Assembly: GCA_021732485.1 (NCBI GenBank)
Contig: JAKFUV010000017.1
Location: forward strand, 1-50,522
Direction: 5' to 3'
Source: Hyphomicrobium sp.
GTDB lineage: Bacteria; Pseudomonadota; Alphaproteobacteria; Rhizobiales; Hyphomicrobiaceae
Length of the DNA: 50,522 nucleotides
The position numbers were made by a program, and so were the translations under genes. A model generated the notes under the pieces. The model worked only from the letters and a program-made list of their open reading frames with translations, did not search any database and was not told where the DNA came from. Shown here piece by piece: positions 27,738 to 36,005 of this stretch (position 1 is the stretch's first letter; each line of letters opens with the position of its first letter).

Positions 27738-28229
27738 TCAGTCTTTGCGCCGATTGGCGCATTCCTGGCAGGTGCCGGTGACTTCAACAAACCGAACGCG
27801 CGGCTCGAAGTGCGTGCTGCGCGCAGCGACGTCGATGCTGGCGAAAATGTCTTCGCCGTCGGTCTCGGTAACCGTGCCGCATTGTTCGCAGCTGAGAAAC
27901 ATTGGACGCCGCCCGGTCCGCGGTTGATGCAATCGCCGACAGGCGAAGTAAGCGTTCTTGCTTTCGAGCCGGTGGACAACGCCTGCGTCCAGCAGCGCAT
28001 CCAAGGCCCGATAGACCGAAATCGGTGCGAGGCGTGTGCCCTTCTTTGCCAGCCTGTCGAGAACTTCGTAGGCGCCGACGCTAGCTGTGGTCGAGGCGAT
28101 CTCTTCGAAAACCTTGCGGCGCAAATCGGTAAAACGGATATTTCGCTCAGCGAAGATGACGCTCGCCCGATCGACCGATGATTTCACCCGGTCTTTGGCG
28201 CGTTGCTCTTCGCTGGCGGCGGCGGGCAT
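27738..28229 (-). CDS. zur: Zinc uptake regulator, Fur family
   Basis: 163 residues. A winged-helix domain (about 25-100, with RFTDLRRKVFEEIAS and GAYEVLDRL) precedes the dimerisation domain. The structural zinc cysteines are present in LSCEQCGTVTETDG and CQECANRR. Zur in the zinc-loaded form represses zinc-uptake genes. It is the first gene of the zur-znuC-znuB operon, so the operon is probably autoregulated. A short palindrome about 90 bp upstream (28318-28328) could be the operator. Confidence 0.93.
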   Translation of the reverse strand: MPAAASEEQRAKDRVKSSVDRASVIFAERNIRFTDLRRKVFEEIASTTASVGAYEVLDRLAKKGTRLAPISVYRALDALLDAGVVHRLESKNAYFACRRLHQPRTGRRPMFLSCEQCGTVTETDGEDIFASIDVAARSTHFEPRVRFVEVTGTCQECANRRKD

Positions 28230-28583
28230 CGATTCAACCTGTCAAAATTGGCTGTCAAACTTGGCGGGACGACATTTTAACGATCCGCAAAAAACCGGCT
28301 TGCGATCGTTGGACAATATAACAGTTATTTAAACAGCGCCACGACTGTGCGACCGCGCTGTGGGGAAACGGTCAGGACTTCATGGCTTTGCTACGCAGCA
28401 ATGGCAAGACTAGGAACCAGTTGTATGTCGGTAAGTTCATGAAGATTACGGATTTTGACGCATTCTCGCCGCCAAACGGCCCGCTGTTTTGGGCATTATG
28501 ATACGAAGCGTGATTGCCGGAAATTCCGGCCCGGAAACCGTGGTCCAATACGAGGCCGCTCCTAGCGAGGGACTGAGAACGGG
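28230..28583. promoter_or_regulatory. Divergent intergenic region zur / large membrane protein
   Basis: 354 bp without a gene. It contains the palindrome ATAAC-A-GTTAT (28318-28328) in an AT-rich patch. Known Zur sites use GTTAT and ATAAC half-sites, but in the opposite order around an AT centre, so this match is only suggestive. The remaining 250 bp up to the start at 28584 show no clear element besides a weak purine-rich stretch before the ATG. Confidence 0.3.
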
Positions 28584-31500
28584 ATGGACGTTAAGCTGAT
28601 CGTGGACGGCTTGGCCGAACATGCCCGACCGCTGGGGATTGCCCTTTTCTTCCTGATCACGGTGACGATGCTTCTGCGCACCCGGGTCGCCAAACGGTTG
28701 TGGGCGACGATCGAGGAAACGCTGTTTTCGAACTGGCAGCTTGGATTGCTTGGCACCACCGGCATTGTGCTGTCGGCCGCTTCCGGTTGGACAACCTGGG
28801 ACGGCATGCGCAATTTCACCGGCGAGCCGCTGCTGTCGGGCATGATTACGTTCGGCATCCAAGGCGTAATGCTGATCGTCGCTTGGCTGATCGGCGAAAG
28901 TTTCGCGACCGGGATGACGACGCAGTCCGCCAAGTCGAAATCCACCCTGATCAATCCGGCAGCGCAAACTTGGATAGGGACCGGCATCGGCGTCTTGCTG
29001 TTTGTCGCAGCACTCGTTCTGCTGATGCAATGGACTGGGCAGGCGGACGTGCGCCAAGCCAGCGCCGAAGATCTGGCCTGGTCGAAAACCGGCGACAAAT
29101 TTCTGCTGGTTGGCGCCGGACTGTTGATCGTCGCCTTGTTCGCGCTCTACGCCGCCAGCGATCTCGTCAGGCCGTACCTGCAAGGCGCCCGCGTCATCAT
29201 CCGCAATTCGGTTTTGTGGGTGATGTTTCTCGCCTGCATGGCGACGAGCGTGTTTTTCTCGTTCGACAGTCTCTTCACGTCGATATTTCCACAATCCGAG
29301 CGCGTCCGCGCAGCTGAACTGCGGGCCCAAAATCAAGTCTCGGGCATCATCGCCGACATCGAGGAAACGGTTGCGGCTCGCGGTAATGAGCAGGCGGCCG
29401 CCTTGTTCACGACGGACGCGTGGACGAACTACGAGTCACAGATGGCTGGCGTCGCGCGGGCGGCGGCTGCGTCGGAGGGCGCAATCGAACGCTACGTCAA
29501 TTCACAAATCGAAACGCGCCGTCGCGCCGTCAACGATCAGCAAGAACGCATGGCGTCCGCCCAGGCAGGCCAGGCGGGACTTGCCGGTCGCAAGATTTCG
29601 CTGACCGATGAAAAATCCCAATTGGCTGCGCAGCGACCGGAACTCGCCGCTGACTACGCCGGCAAAAAAGCCGATCTCGACGCCAAGCTCAAGGAGGTCG
29701 ACGCGAAGCGCGTCGAGGCTCTCGCTGAAGACAAAGGCGTGGAGGGCACTGGCAAAGAAGGCCGAGGTCCGGTGTATCGCCAGCGCAAGGCAGAACTCAC
29801 TCTGCTGCAAAGTGCATCCAAGGTCGCTGAGGAGCGCGCTAAGGACGCTCAGAAAAGGCTGACGGCGACCGAGACGAGATTGGCCGCTATCGACCGCGAG
29901 TTGGCGACGCTCGATGGCGATTTGGCGAAACTTAAAGGCGAAGCAGAAACCGCCGAACAGCGCATCAAGCTGGCACAGCAGACGTCCACCGATACGGCCG
30001 CTCCAACGCTGGACCCGGCCCGTATCCTGCCGAGCTTCGAGCAGGCACGCACTGAGTTTCGCGCCACGCCGACAGCTGAACGGCTGGGCGACGTGCAGCG
30101 CATTTGCGGCCACATTTACGGAGCGCTATCGGCGACGCCTGAAACCAAGGCGCTGCTGTCAGGACTGGATTGCGACCCGAAATCGACGGCTGACGCGGCC
30201 AGCGCACTGTTCGCGCTGCAAGCCGGCAGCCGGGTGTTTGCCGAAACGTGTGTCGGTGGCGACAAGCTCAATGCCAATTCCTCGGCCGATGCCCTCTTTG
30301 CCTTCGCCCGCCGCTGCCTCGCGGATACGGCGTTGCAAAGCAAAGACACCGACACCTTGCGATCGCGCATCAACTTCATCGAGCTGTCGCGCGATGACAA
30401 GGCGCATCGCTTCGTTGTGACATGGAACGCATTTCAGGACGGCAACCGGCTGGCTTATTTGGCGCTCGCGATTGCGATCGCGATCGACAGTTTGATCTTC
30501 ATGTCGGGATTGTTTGGCGCCAACGCGGTGCGCTCGCCGCTGTCGGACGTCCCTAGCTTCAAGGCGCGTTCGGCGTCACAGTTAGAATCGACCATCAACG
30601 CCGCTCTTGGGCCCCATCCCTATGAAACCGCGTGGCTGACGTTGAATGCGCTGCGACCGATCACCAACGACGACGGCTTTTCGGCGATGGCCGATTTGAG
30701 CATCATGGAGCGTTCGGCGGCGGACAGGGTGCGGATGGTTTTGACGGCCGGCGCCGACATCGGCGCGGTTGAAACCGCGAGCTTCAGCCCGGAGCGCTAC
30801 CGCGTGCGCAGCGAATTGCGTGAGTATCTGTCGGGCGTCTGCGACAAACATTTCAAGACCGATGCGACCGCCAAAGATCGGGCTCGCCTCGATCAACTTG
30901 TGACATCGGCTTTGGCGCCGCACCCGCGCGAGCACGCCGAAATCGTGCTGCACACGCTAGAGCCTATTCGGGAGACAGAGGGTTTCACCTCGATGGTGAC
31001 GCTTTCGGACATCAAAGACAGCTATGAAAATCGCGTGGTCCGGCGGGTCATGAACGCAGGCTCCGCGCTGAAAGCGGTAGCGCCCGATGTGAAGATCGAC
31101 GACCGCTATTATATCCGGCCGTCGCTGTATGAAACGCTGCTGACCATTCGCGCGACTGCGCCGGAGTCAGCGAACTATCGCCACGAGCGCTGGCGCTTCG
31201 AGGACGCGCAAAATCGCCCCGCCATCGACGGCGGCGCGTTGCGCGAGGCCAACGCGCGTCTTGAACAGCAGCCAAAGCCGCCGGAACTCGCGAGGCCCAT
31301 GACGGCACTGCCGCGCGTGCCCCAGCTGAGCCCGGACGAAAAATCGGAGCTTCACGATTACTATCGGGAGAAATTGCTGAAATCGATCGATCTCTCGAGC
31401 GACATCGTCGATCATCGCCTGCAATCGGACGCTGAGCGGTTTGGTATGCGCGAGGCCTGGCGGGCCCTTGATGCCCACAGCAAGAAAAACCAACTGCTGG

Positions 31501-31916
31501 GCTTAGTGCTCCGCGAATTCCAAAATGAGCAGGATCGCCGTTTAAGCAACGTCTACAGTGGGCTGCGCGATGAGATTGGCGGCGATGAGCGCAAGCGTAC
31601 GTTACTGGATTCCGTCGAGGATAAAATCCGAGAAGATCTGGCGCTCTACATGTTGTTTCCTGAAACGCATCTGATCGATAATCTGATTGAAGATATTGAA
31701 AGCGCCGCGCAGTCCGATGATGGTTTGCAGCATGGCGAGCAGGCGCTGAAAGATCAGCTGAAATATGTGCGTGAAGCGCTTGGTCAGCTCAACCTGTCCA
31801 ATGCCGGGTCATGGGTCGAAATTCGCCAGAGATTGGCGCTCGGTTACAAGAAAGACATGTCCAATTTCTTGAACAAGTACCCGCCGCCGCACGATGATTT
31901 CCGTGGAGAAAGCTGA
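28584..31916 (+). CDS. Large membrane and coiled-coil protein with duplicated C-terminal domain, unknown function
   Basis: 1110 residues, no family recognised. About five to six helices cluster at the N-terminus (about 16-32, 53-69, 84-105, 130-149, 173-191, 207-225). A long Ala/Glu/Lys/Arg-rich coiled coil (about 240-465) follows, then a Cys-containing globular part (475-620: Cys508, 530, 556, 578). A further membrane helix (about 623-644) leads to a C-terminal cytoplasmic half. In that half, 671-751 and 772-850 are repeats of each other: both have ALxPHP(Y/R)E, a Leu-rich turn with LxPI, GFxxMxxLS and a YRxRxxLxEyL-type end. The last 200 residues are charged and helical. It is flanked by zur (divergent) and a predicted 29-residue membrane peptide. 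The topology puts the coiled coil and Cys-rich part on the opposite side from the repeat half. Confidence 0.85.
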   Translation: MDVKLIVDGLAEHARPLGIALFFLITVTMLLRTRVAKRLWATIEETLFSNWQLGLLGTTGIVLSAASGWTTWDGMRNFTGEPLLSGMITFGIQGVMLIVAWLIGESFATGMTTQSAKSKSTLINPAAQTWIGTGIGVLLFVAALVLLMQWTGQADVRQASAEDLAWSKTGDKFLLVGAGLLIVALFALYAASDLVRPYLQGARVIIRNSVLWVMFLACMATSVFFSFDSLFTSIFPQSERVRAAELRAQNQVSGIIADIEETVAARGNEQAAALFTTDAWTNYESQMAGVARAAAASEGAIERYVNSQIETRRRAVNDQQERMASAQAGQAGLAGRKISLTDEKSQLAAQRPELAADYAGKKADLDAKLKEVDAKRVEALAEDKGVEGTGKEGRGPVYRQRKAELTLLQSASKVAEERAKDAQKRLTATETRLAAIDRELATLDGDLAKLKGEAETAEQRIKLAQQTSTDTAAPTLDPARILPSFEQARTEFRATPTAERLGDVQRICGHIYGALSATPETKALLSGLDCDPKSTADAASALFALQAGSRVFAETCVGGDKLNANSSADALFAFARRCLADTALQSKDTDTLRSRINFIELSRDDKAHRFVVTWNAFQDGNRLAYLALAIAIAIDSLIFMSGLFGANAVRSPLSDVPSFKARSASQLESTINAALGPHPYETAWLTLNALRPITNDDGFSAMADLSIMERSAADRVRMVLTAGADIGAVETASFSPERYRVRSELREYLSGVCDKHFKTDATAKDRARLDQLVTSALAPHPREHAEIVLHTLEPIRETEGFTSMVTLSDIKDSYENRVVRRVMNAGSALKAVAPDVKIDDRYYIRPSLYETLLTIRATAPESANYRHERWRFEDAQNRPAIDGGALREANARLEQQPKPPELARPMTALPRVPQLSPDEKSELHDYYREKLLKSIDLSSDIVDHRLQSDAERFGMREAWRALDAHSKKNQLLGLVLREFQNEQDRRLSNVYSGLRDEIGGDERKRTLLDSVEDKIREDLALYMLFPETHLIDNLIEDIESAAQSDDGLQHGEQALKDQLKYVREALGQLNLSNAGSWVEIRQRLALGYKKDMSNFLNKYPPPHDDFRGES

Positions 31917-31965
31917 AGTCAGGTATTGATTTCTGAAAAAATTGTGCAGACGCGAACCTAGCGGC

Positions 31966-31994
31966 TTGAGGTTCTTTTCGCATGTTTATATAAA
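31966..31994 (+). promoter_or_regulatory. Candidate sigma70-type promoter for the small membrane peptide gene
   Basis: TTGAGG (31966-31971) and TATAAA (31989-31994) are separated by exactly 17 bp. They lie in an AT-rich patch 50 bp after the stop of the large membrane protein and about 115 bp before the small ORF. Confidence 0.5.
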
Positions 31995-32109
31995 CTTTAG
32001 AGAATCACCGGCCGGCCGCCAAGTTTAGCGGGCGCGCGGACCGACCGGGGCAGCGTCGAAGATGCAGACGTTTTTTCTGATGTTCGACCGAAGTAAAATG
32101 GAGCGTCCG

Positions 32110-32199
32110 ATGTTCTCAGACTCGCGAATTTTTTATGGCGTATCCGTGCTCGCGGCGCTTTCGCTGTCGCTGAGCCTGATGTTGGTTTGGATCCGATAG
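32110..32199 (+). CDS. Predicted 29-residue single-pass membrane peptide
   Basis: ATG at 32110 follows GGAG by 6 bases and opens a 29-codon frame to TAG. The peptide has a short polar start (MFSDSR), then one continuous hydrophobic helix from residue 7 to 28 rich in Leu, Ser and Val, and ends WIR. In-frame ATGs at 32062, 32080 and 32098 would give up to 45 residues, but they lack so good a ribosome site. A plausible promoter lies upstream. It is too short for routine gene calling. The function is unknown; such peptides often modulate membrane complexes. Confidence 0.45.
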   Translation: MFSDSRIFYGVSVLAALSLSLSLMLVWIR

Positions 32200-32295
32200 G
32201 TCCGACGCAAGGCGCGGTCAGCCGCGTTTGAAGCGATCCGAAATTAACCGTTGATTACCAAAGACGTAAGGGCGCAGCAGCGAAGCGTCTCCACA

Positions 32296-33171
32296 TCATG
32301 CGCGCGCCTCCACCGCCGGCATAGCAATTCGCGGCCAGTTCGCGGCTATATCACCGGCCGTTGCGGCGCTGACGGCTCGCAGGTCGCGTGGATAATCGAC
32401 GTCCGGCGCTTCGGTAGCCCTCGTCGCATGAAATTGGCCATTGCTGGCCCGCAGCACCCAGCCGCCCTCCGTACATGCATCAGACAACATATACGCGGCA
32501 CCAGCGGCAACATCTGACGGACGCAACTCGCTCGGCTCGCCCTCAATGCCCCACATGCGTGTCTTGGCAACCGGCGAGATGGCATTGACGACGATGCCGT
32601 GTGCTGCACCCTCGGTAGCAAGCACATTCACAATACCAACCGCAGCCATCTTAGCGGCCGCATAAGCGGATAGTCCGCTCTGCACGTATTGCGGATAGAG
32701 CGCTCTGTCGGACGTTGTCACCACGATGCGGCCGTAGCGGGCCGCTTTCATTGCTGGCCAAGCGGCCTGCGCCAGCCATAACGGCGTTTTTGCGCCAATG
32801 GCCATCATGCGATCGAAGGTCTCTTCCTGCACGGTTTCGATCGCCTCGTAATCGACCCAACCTGCGTTATGAAGAATCCCGTCGAGACGGCCTCGGGCAT
32901 CGATGCAGCGCTCGATGAGACGATGGCATTCGTCCCGAGTGGCGATGCCCTCGGTAACGGCAGATGCAGCCAACCCTTCAGAGCGCAGCAATGCTGCGGC
33001 GTCCGCCGCAACGTTGCTATCACAGCCCAGACCATGGGGGTCGGCGCATGTGTCTTGGATGACAACCGATGCACCGAGGGCTGCAATCGCGCGCGCATAG
33101 GCTAGGCCTAAACCTCGTCCAGCGCCTGTGATGAGCACCACTCGATCTTTAAAATCTACCACGGGCACCAT
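32296..33171 (-). CDS. SDR-family oxidoreductase
   Basis: 291 residues from the ATG at 33171, which puts the first beta-strand (VDFKDRVVLITGAGRGLGLAYA) close to the start as in the family. A frame extends to 33288, but that would overlap the FAH gene and adds no fold. The NAD(P) motif GAGRGLGL, the HNAGW motif, and the Ser-Tyr-Lys triad (TTSDRALYPQYVQSGLSAYAAAK) are present. It is similar in layout to the SDRs of multifunctional beta-oxidation and steroid pathways (GAGRGLG, SAYAAAK). Substrate unknown. It is on the same strand as and 76 bp downstream of the FAH gene, so both may serve one catabolic route. Confidence 0.82.
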   Translation of the reverse strand: MVPVVDFKDRVVLITGAGRGLGLAYARAIAALGASVVIQDTCADPHGLGCDSNVAADAAALLRSEGLAASAVTEGIATRDECHRLIERCIDARGRLDGILHNAGWVDYEAIETVQEETFDRMMAIGAKTPLWLAQAAWPAMKAARYGRIVVTTSDRALYPQYVQSGLSAYAAAKMAAVGIVNVLATEGAAHGIVVNAISPVAKTRMWGIEGEPSELRPSDVAAGAAYMLSDACTEGGWVLRASNGQFHATRATEAPDVDYPRDLRAVSAATAGDIAANWPRIAMPAVEARA

Positions 33172-33247
33172 CGACGGTCGGGAACTCCCATTTTGACTGC
33201 AAAACGTCAGCCGGTGTCGGCCGTGCGTTTCCGTCCTCGTCATCACA

Positions 33248-34096
33248 TCAGCCGTTGAACGCAACGACTGTCTGGCGTTGTTCCCCAAGCCCCTCGATGC
33301 GCAATGTCATCACATCGCCCGCCTTCAAATACTCCGGCGGTTTCTTGGCGGAACCAACACCCGGCGGGGTGCCCGTTGTGATGATGTCACCCGGCTCCAG
33401 CACCATGAATTCGGTCACATAGGCCAACAGCTTCGGAATTGAAAAAATCATCGTCGACGTCGACCCCGATTGTTTGACGGCGCCGTTGACGTCGAGAGAC
33501 ATCGCCAGATTGTGCGGATCGGTCAATTCGTCTGTGGTCACCAGCCAGGGACCAATCGGTCCGAATGTTTCAGCCGATTTGCCTTTGACCCATTGGCCGT
33601 TGCGCTTGACCTGGAAGCGGCGCTCCGACACGTCGTTGCAGATGCAGTAGCCGGCAATATAGTCGAGCGCGGCGGCCTCTTCGACGTAGCGAGCGCGCCG
33701 GCCGATCACGAACGCGATCTCGCATTCCCAATCCATCCGATCGGAATTTTTCGGATACATCACGTCATCGTTGGGACCGCAGATGCAGGTCGCGGCCTTG
33801 TTGAACAAGATCGGCTCGGCGGGAAGTTCTTGGCCGGTTTCTTTGGCATGATCGGCATAGTTCAGACCGATGGCGACGAAGTTTCGCGTGCCGGCGACGG
33901 GTGGCCCGAGACGAACGCCTGCGGGCGTGAGCGGCAGTGACTTCAAGTCCAGCTTCGACAAGGCCGCGAGACGTTTAGGATCGAGGTTTTCACCGGAAAA
34001 ATCCGCAATGTGGTCCGAGAGATCACGAATGGCGCCATCGGCGTCGACCACGCCTGGCTTCTCATGCCCGGCTGCACCAAATCTGACAAACTTCAT
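33248..34096 (-). CDS. Fumarylacetoacetate hydrolase (FAH) family protein
   Basis: 282 residues. The family cleaves C-C bonds of dioxo-acids or hydrolyses related substrates using a divalent metal. The catalytic domain starts near residue 70 (NFVAIGLNYADHAKE). The metal ligands lie in DWECEIAFVIG (ExE) and the Asp of YIAGYCICNDVSERRFQ. The C-terminal EPGDIITTGTPPGVG block is intact. Closest by look are the 2,4-dioxo-3-deoxy-sugar hydrolase and ureidoglycolate-lyase-like members, but the substrate is not decidable. The next gene on the strand is an SDR, consistent with a small sugar or acid catabolic pair (inference). Confidence 0.9.
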   Translation of the reverse strand: MKFVRFGAAGHEKPGVVDADGAIRDLSDHIADFSGENLDPKRLAALSKLDLKSLPLTPAGVRLGPPVAGTRNFVAIGLNYADHAKETGQELPAEPILFNKAATCICGPNDDVMYPKNSDRMDWECEIAFVIGRRARYVEEAAALDYIAGYCICNDVSERRFQVKRNGQWVKGKSAETFGPIGPWLVTTDELTDPHNLAMSLDVNGAVKQSGSTSTMIFSIPKLLAYVTEFMVLEPGDIITTGTPPGVGSAKKPPEYLKAGDVMTLRIEGLGEQRQTVVAFNG

Positions 34097-34404
34097 CGAG
34101 AATTCTCCGCAACTCGGCTGGAATGGACACCATCATGCACCTTGGCTCGGGTCCGTGTAATCGTGCACGTCCGTTGAGACAAGGGGATCGGCAAGATGTG
34201 GCCAATGTCATCGTCGTGACGCGGCGCTGGTGAACGCGCGTGAAGCAAACGTCACGATGTCGAAAGCCGTTGGCGACCGACGTCGCTCGTCGTCTTCCAT
34301 AACCTAGAGTGCTTCCGGAAAAGTGGGAATTGGTTTTCCGAGAAGAAGTCCGACAAAACCGAGAGCTAGGGCCGGCCGATGAGTCCACCAAAAGCGGACA
34401 GACG
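34097..34404. other. Intergenic region containing a rhizobial-type repeat
   Basis: About 308 bp without a gene. Its right half holds the dispersed repeat annotated separately at 34305-34375. The left part shows no convincing ORF and no clear promoter for the minus-strand FAH gene. Confidence 0.5.
34305..34375. repeat. Dispersed intergenic palindromic repeat of Hyphomicrobiales type
   Basis: The stretch has inverted arms CGGAAAA (34316-34322) and TTTTCCG (34334-34340) around GTGGGAATTGG, followed by a segment containing GACAAAACCGAGAGCTAG. From memory this matches the short hairpin element scattered between genes in Bradyrhizobium, Mesorhizobium and relatives (form TTCCGGAAAAGTGGGAA). It lies 30 bp after the stop of the small YdeI-type gene, so it may form its transcript end. 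Confidence 0.7.
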
Positions 34405-34662
34405 CTAGCGGTGCGAACATCCAGGCCAGCAACACGGTCGGCGCTTGCCGTCTCTGAGATTGGAACAGCCCCATGCAATTCTTTTGTTTCGCGTTTCCGA
34501 TTTTTTCGCGGACGAGATCCAGCAGATCCATTCATTGCGCGCAAGCGGCGTGATATCGTCCCATGTCGCGAGCGCTTGATGATCTGACGCGAGAGAGTGC
34601 GCGAAATCTGCTGGCAACTGATGAACGGTCCCGCCAGGGATTTTTTTTCGAGGCATGGTCAA
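34405..34662 (-). CDS. YdeI/OmpD-associated-type small protein
   Basis: 85 residues, or 83 from the second Met at 34656. The blocks TVHQLPADFAHSL, ATWDDITPLARNEWICWISS, KKSETRNKRIAWGCSNL and GKRRPCCWPGCSHR closely follow the small YdeI/OmpD-associated (OmdA-like) proteins common in rhizobia. The size fits these stand-alone forms. Function is poorly known; the family name comes from an effect on bacteriocin or polymyxin sensitivity in enterobacteria. An eight-A run in the fourth to eighth codons could slip. No clear ribosome site is seen. Confidence 0.72.
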   Translation of the reverse strand: MTMPRKKIPGGTVHQLPADFAHSLASDHQALATWDDITPLARNEWICWISSAKKSETRNKRIAWGCSNLRDGKRRPCCWPGCSHR

Positions 34663-34866
34663 CCAAAACGGTTTGATAGATGCCGTGACTTGCCGGGCAT
34701 TTCGTCAACGCGAAACTGCTGCACAAATTAGCGTGTTTGCGGGCCGAAAGCTACGTTTGACGTCGAGAGAGTTTGACAATCGGTTGACTGGCGAGTGACG
34801 TGATCTGCGTACTCCAGTCCGTGCGGCTCAAGTCACCGCAGTTTTGATTGTCCTTATGGCAACGAC

Positions 34867-35454
34867 ATGAAACGTTCGTTCAGTGGGTTGCTTACAGACG
34901 TTCGCAGTTGCAGCCTTTGCAAGGCGTATCTGCCGCTCGGCCCACGCCCGATCGTGCAGCTCCATCCCAAAGCGAAAATACTCATTGCAGGGCAGGCGCC
35001 AGGCGTGCGCGTGCATGCGTCGGGCATTCCGTTTAATGACCCAAGTGGTGATCGCCTGCGCGCATGGATGGGTGTCGGCAGCGATGTGTTTTACGACGCC
35101 ACCAAAATTGCCATTCTGCCGATGGGATTTTGCTATCCCGGCACGGGAAAATCGGGCGATCTGCCGCCGCGTCCGGAATGCGCGGAGTATTGGCGCACAA
35201 AGCTTATCGCTCAATTGCCATCAATTGAATTCACGCTGGTCATTGGGCAATATGCACAGGATTGGCATTTGGGAAAACGGCAGAAAGACAACCTCACCGA
35301 AACCGTGCGCGCCTGGAAGGACTATTGGCCTGACATGCTGGTGCTGCCGCACCCGAGCCCACGCAACAACATCTGGCTTAAAAAAAATCCGTGGTTTGAA
35401 ACTGAAATCTTACCGCCAATGAAAGCTAGGATTGCGCAGTTGATGGGTAAGTAG
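34867..35454 (+). CDS. Uracil-DNA glycosylase family protein with [4Fe-4S] cysteine pattern
   Basis: 195 residues. Motif A is GQAPGVRVHASGIPF (42-56) and motif B is HPSPRNN (162-168), as in the UDG superfamily, which removes uracil or related bases from DNA. Four cysteines, C15, C18, C89 and C105, show C-x2-C and C-x15-C spacing, the pattern of the cluster-bearing family 4/5 enzymes. Motif A has GQAPG where family 4 usually has GEAPG, so base specificity is uncertain. A single gene facing a tRNA, with no evident operon. Confidence 0.82.
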   Translation: MKRSFSGLLTDVRSCSLCKAYLPLGPRPIVQLHPKAKILIAGQAPGVRVHASGIPFNDPSGDRLRAWMGVGSDVFYDATKIAILPMGFCYPGTGKSGDLPPRPECAEYWRTKLIAQLPSIEFTLVIGQYAQDWHLGKRQKDNLTETVRAWKDYWPDMLVLPHPSPRNNIWLKKNPWFETEILPPMKARIAQLMGK

Positions 35455-35826
35455 ACTTACAAAGCTCAGAGTTGATTGGTGGCGATACGAGCGGATAAAG
35501 CTGGCCAGCGCATTGGGTTCTGTTCTCTAGAACTAACCGCACCCGCTTCGATCAATCAGGAAAAAATATAATGAGGCGCTCGGATACCCGAACTATAAAA
35601 GCGCCTCAAGATATTTGTATTCTCGATGCAAAGAGCGACCGCGATCTGCGTTGAAGCTCCAATTTTTCCCAAGTGCATCATCCGTCCGAAAAACAATTTT
35701 CGTAGATAGTTGGCAGTCCTGCCGGACTAAATTCGAGATTGGCCTATTGCTTCAAAGGGCCCGGGAGCAAGGCGACCCGGCGCGAGCGCCGCCCCGCGGA
35801 GCGCCATCATGCGCGTGAGCGAATAG
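35455..35826. other. Intergenic region between the UDG-family gene and tRNA-Ser, with hairpin
   Basis: 372 bp without a gene. It contains one strong inverted repeat, TGAGGCGCT (35572-35580) / AGCGCCTCA (35600-35608), with a 19-base loop. On the minus strand this is followed by TTATATTTTTT, so it may terminate the tRNA transcript, though it lies about 220 bp beyond the tRNA end. Short open frames here have no coding character. Confidence 0.5.
35571..35608 (-). terminator. Candidate terminator for minus-strand transcription
   Basis: Perfect 9-bp arms with a 19-base loop precede a T-rich tract on the minus strand (35571 downward). The large loop lowers confidence. Confidence 0.45.
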
Positions 35827-35916
35827 TGGCGGAGAGGGAGGGATTCGAACCCCCGGTACCCTTGCGAGTACTTCGCATTTCGAGTGCGACGCGATCGACC
35901 ACTCTGCCACCTCTCC
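35827..35916 (-). tRNA. tRNA-Ser (anticodon CGA)
   Basis: 90 nt on the minus strand, with CCA encoded. The acceptor stem GGAGAGG pairs with CCTCTCC, discriminator G. The anticodon arm is TCGCA-CTCGAAA-TGCGA, giving anticodon CGA, which reads UCG. A long variable arm (GTACTCGCAAGGGTAC) marks a class II tRNA, and the T arm has GGTTCGAATCC. The gene is intact. Confidence 0.95.
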
Positions 35917-36005
35917 GCAGGTCGTGGCGCCTTGCGGCGAAGTCGGGCTTGTAACTTCTGATCGGAGCCGGCGCAAGCGCCTTAGCGCCAGTCATCACCC
36001 ACCCC

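Noticed and set aside
34062..34544. 160-codon minus-strand frame overlapping the FAH start and the repeat
   Set aside because: Crosses a dispersed repeat and runs through a recognised small gene in another frame.
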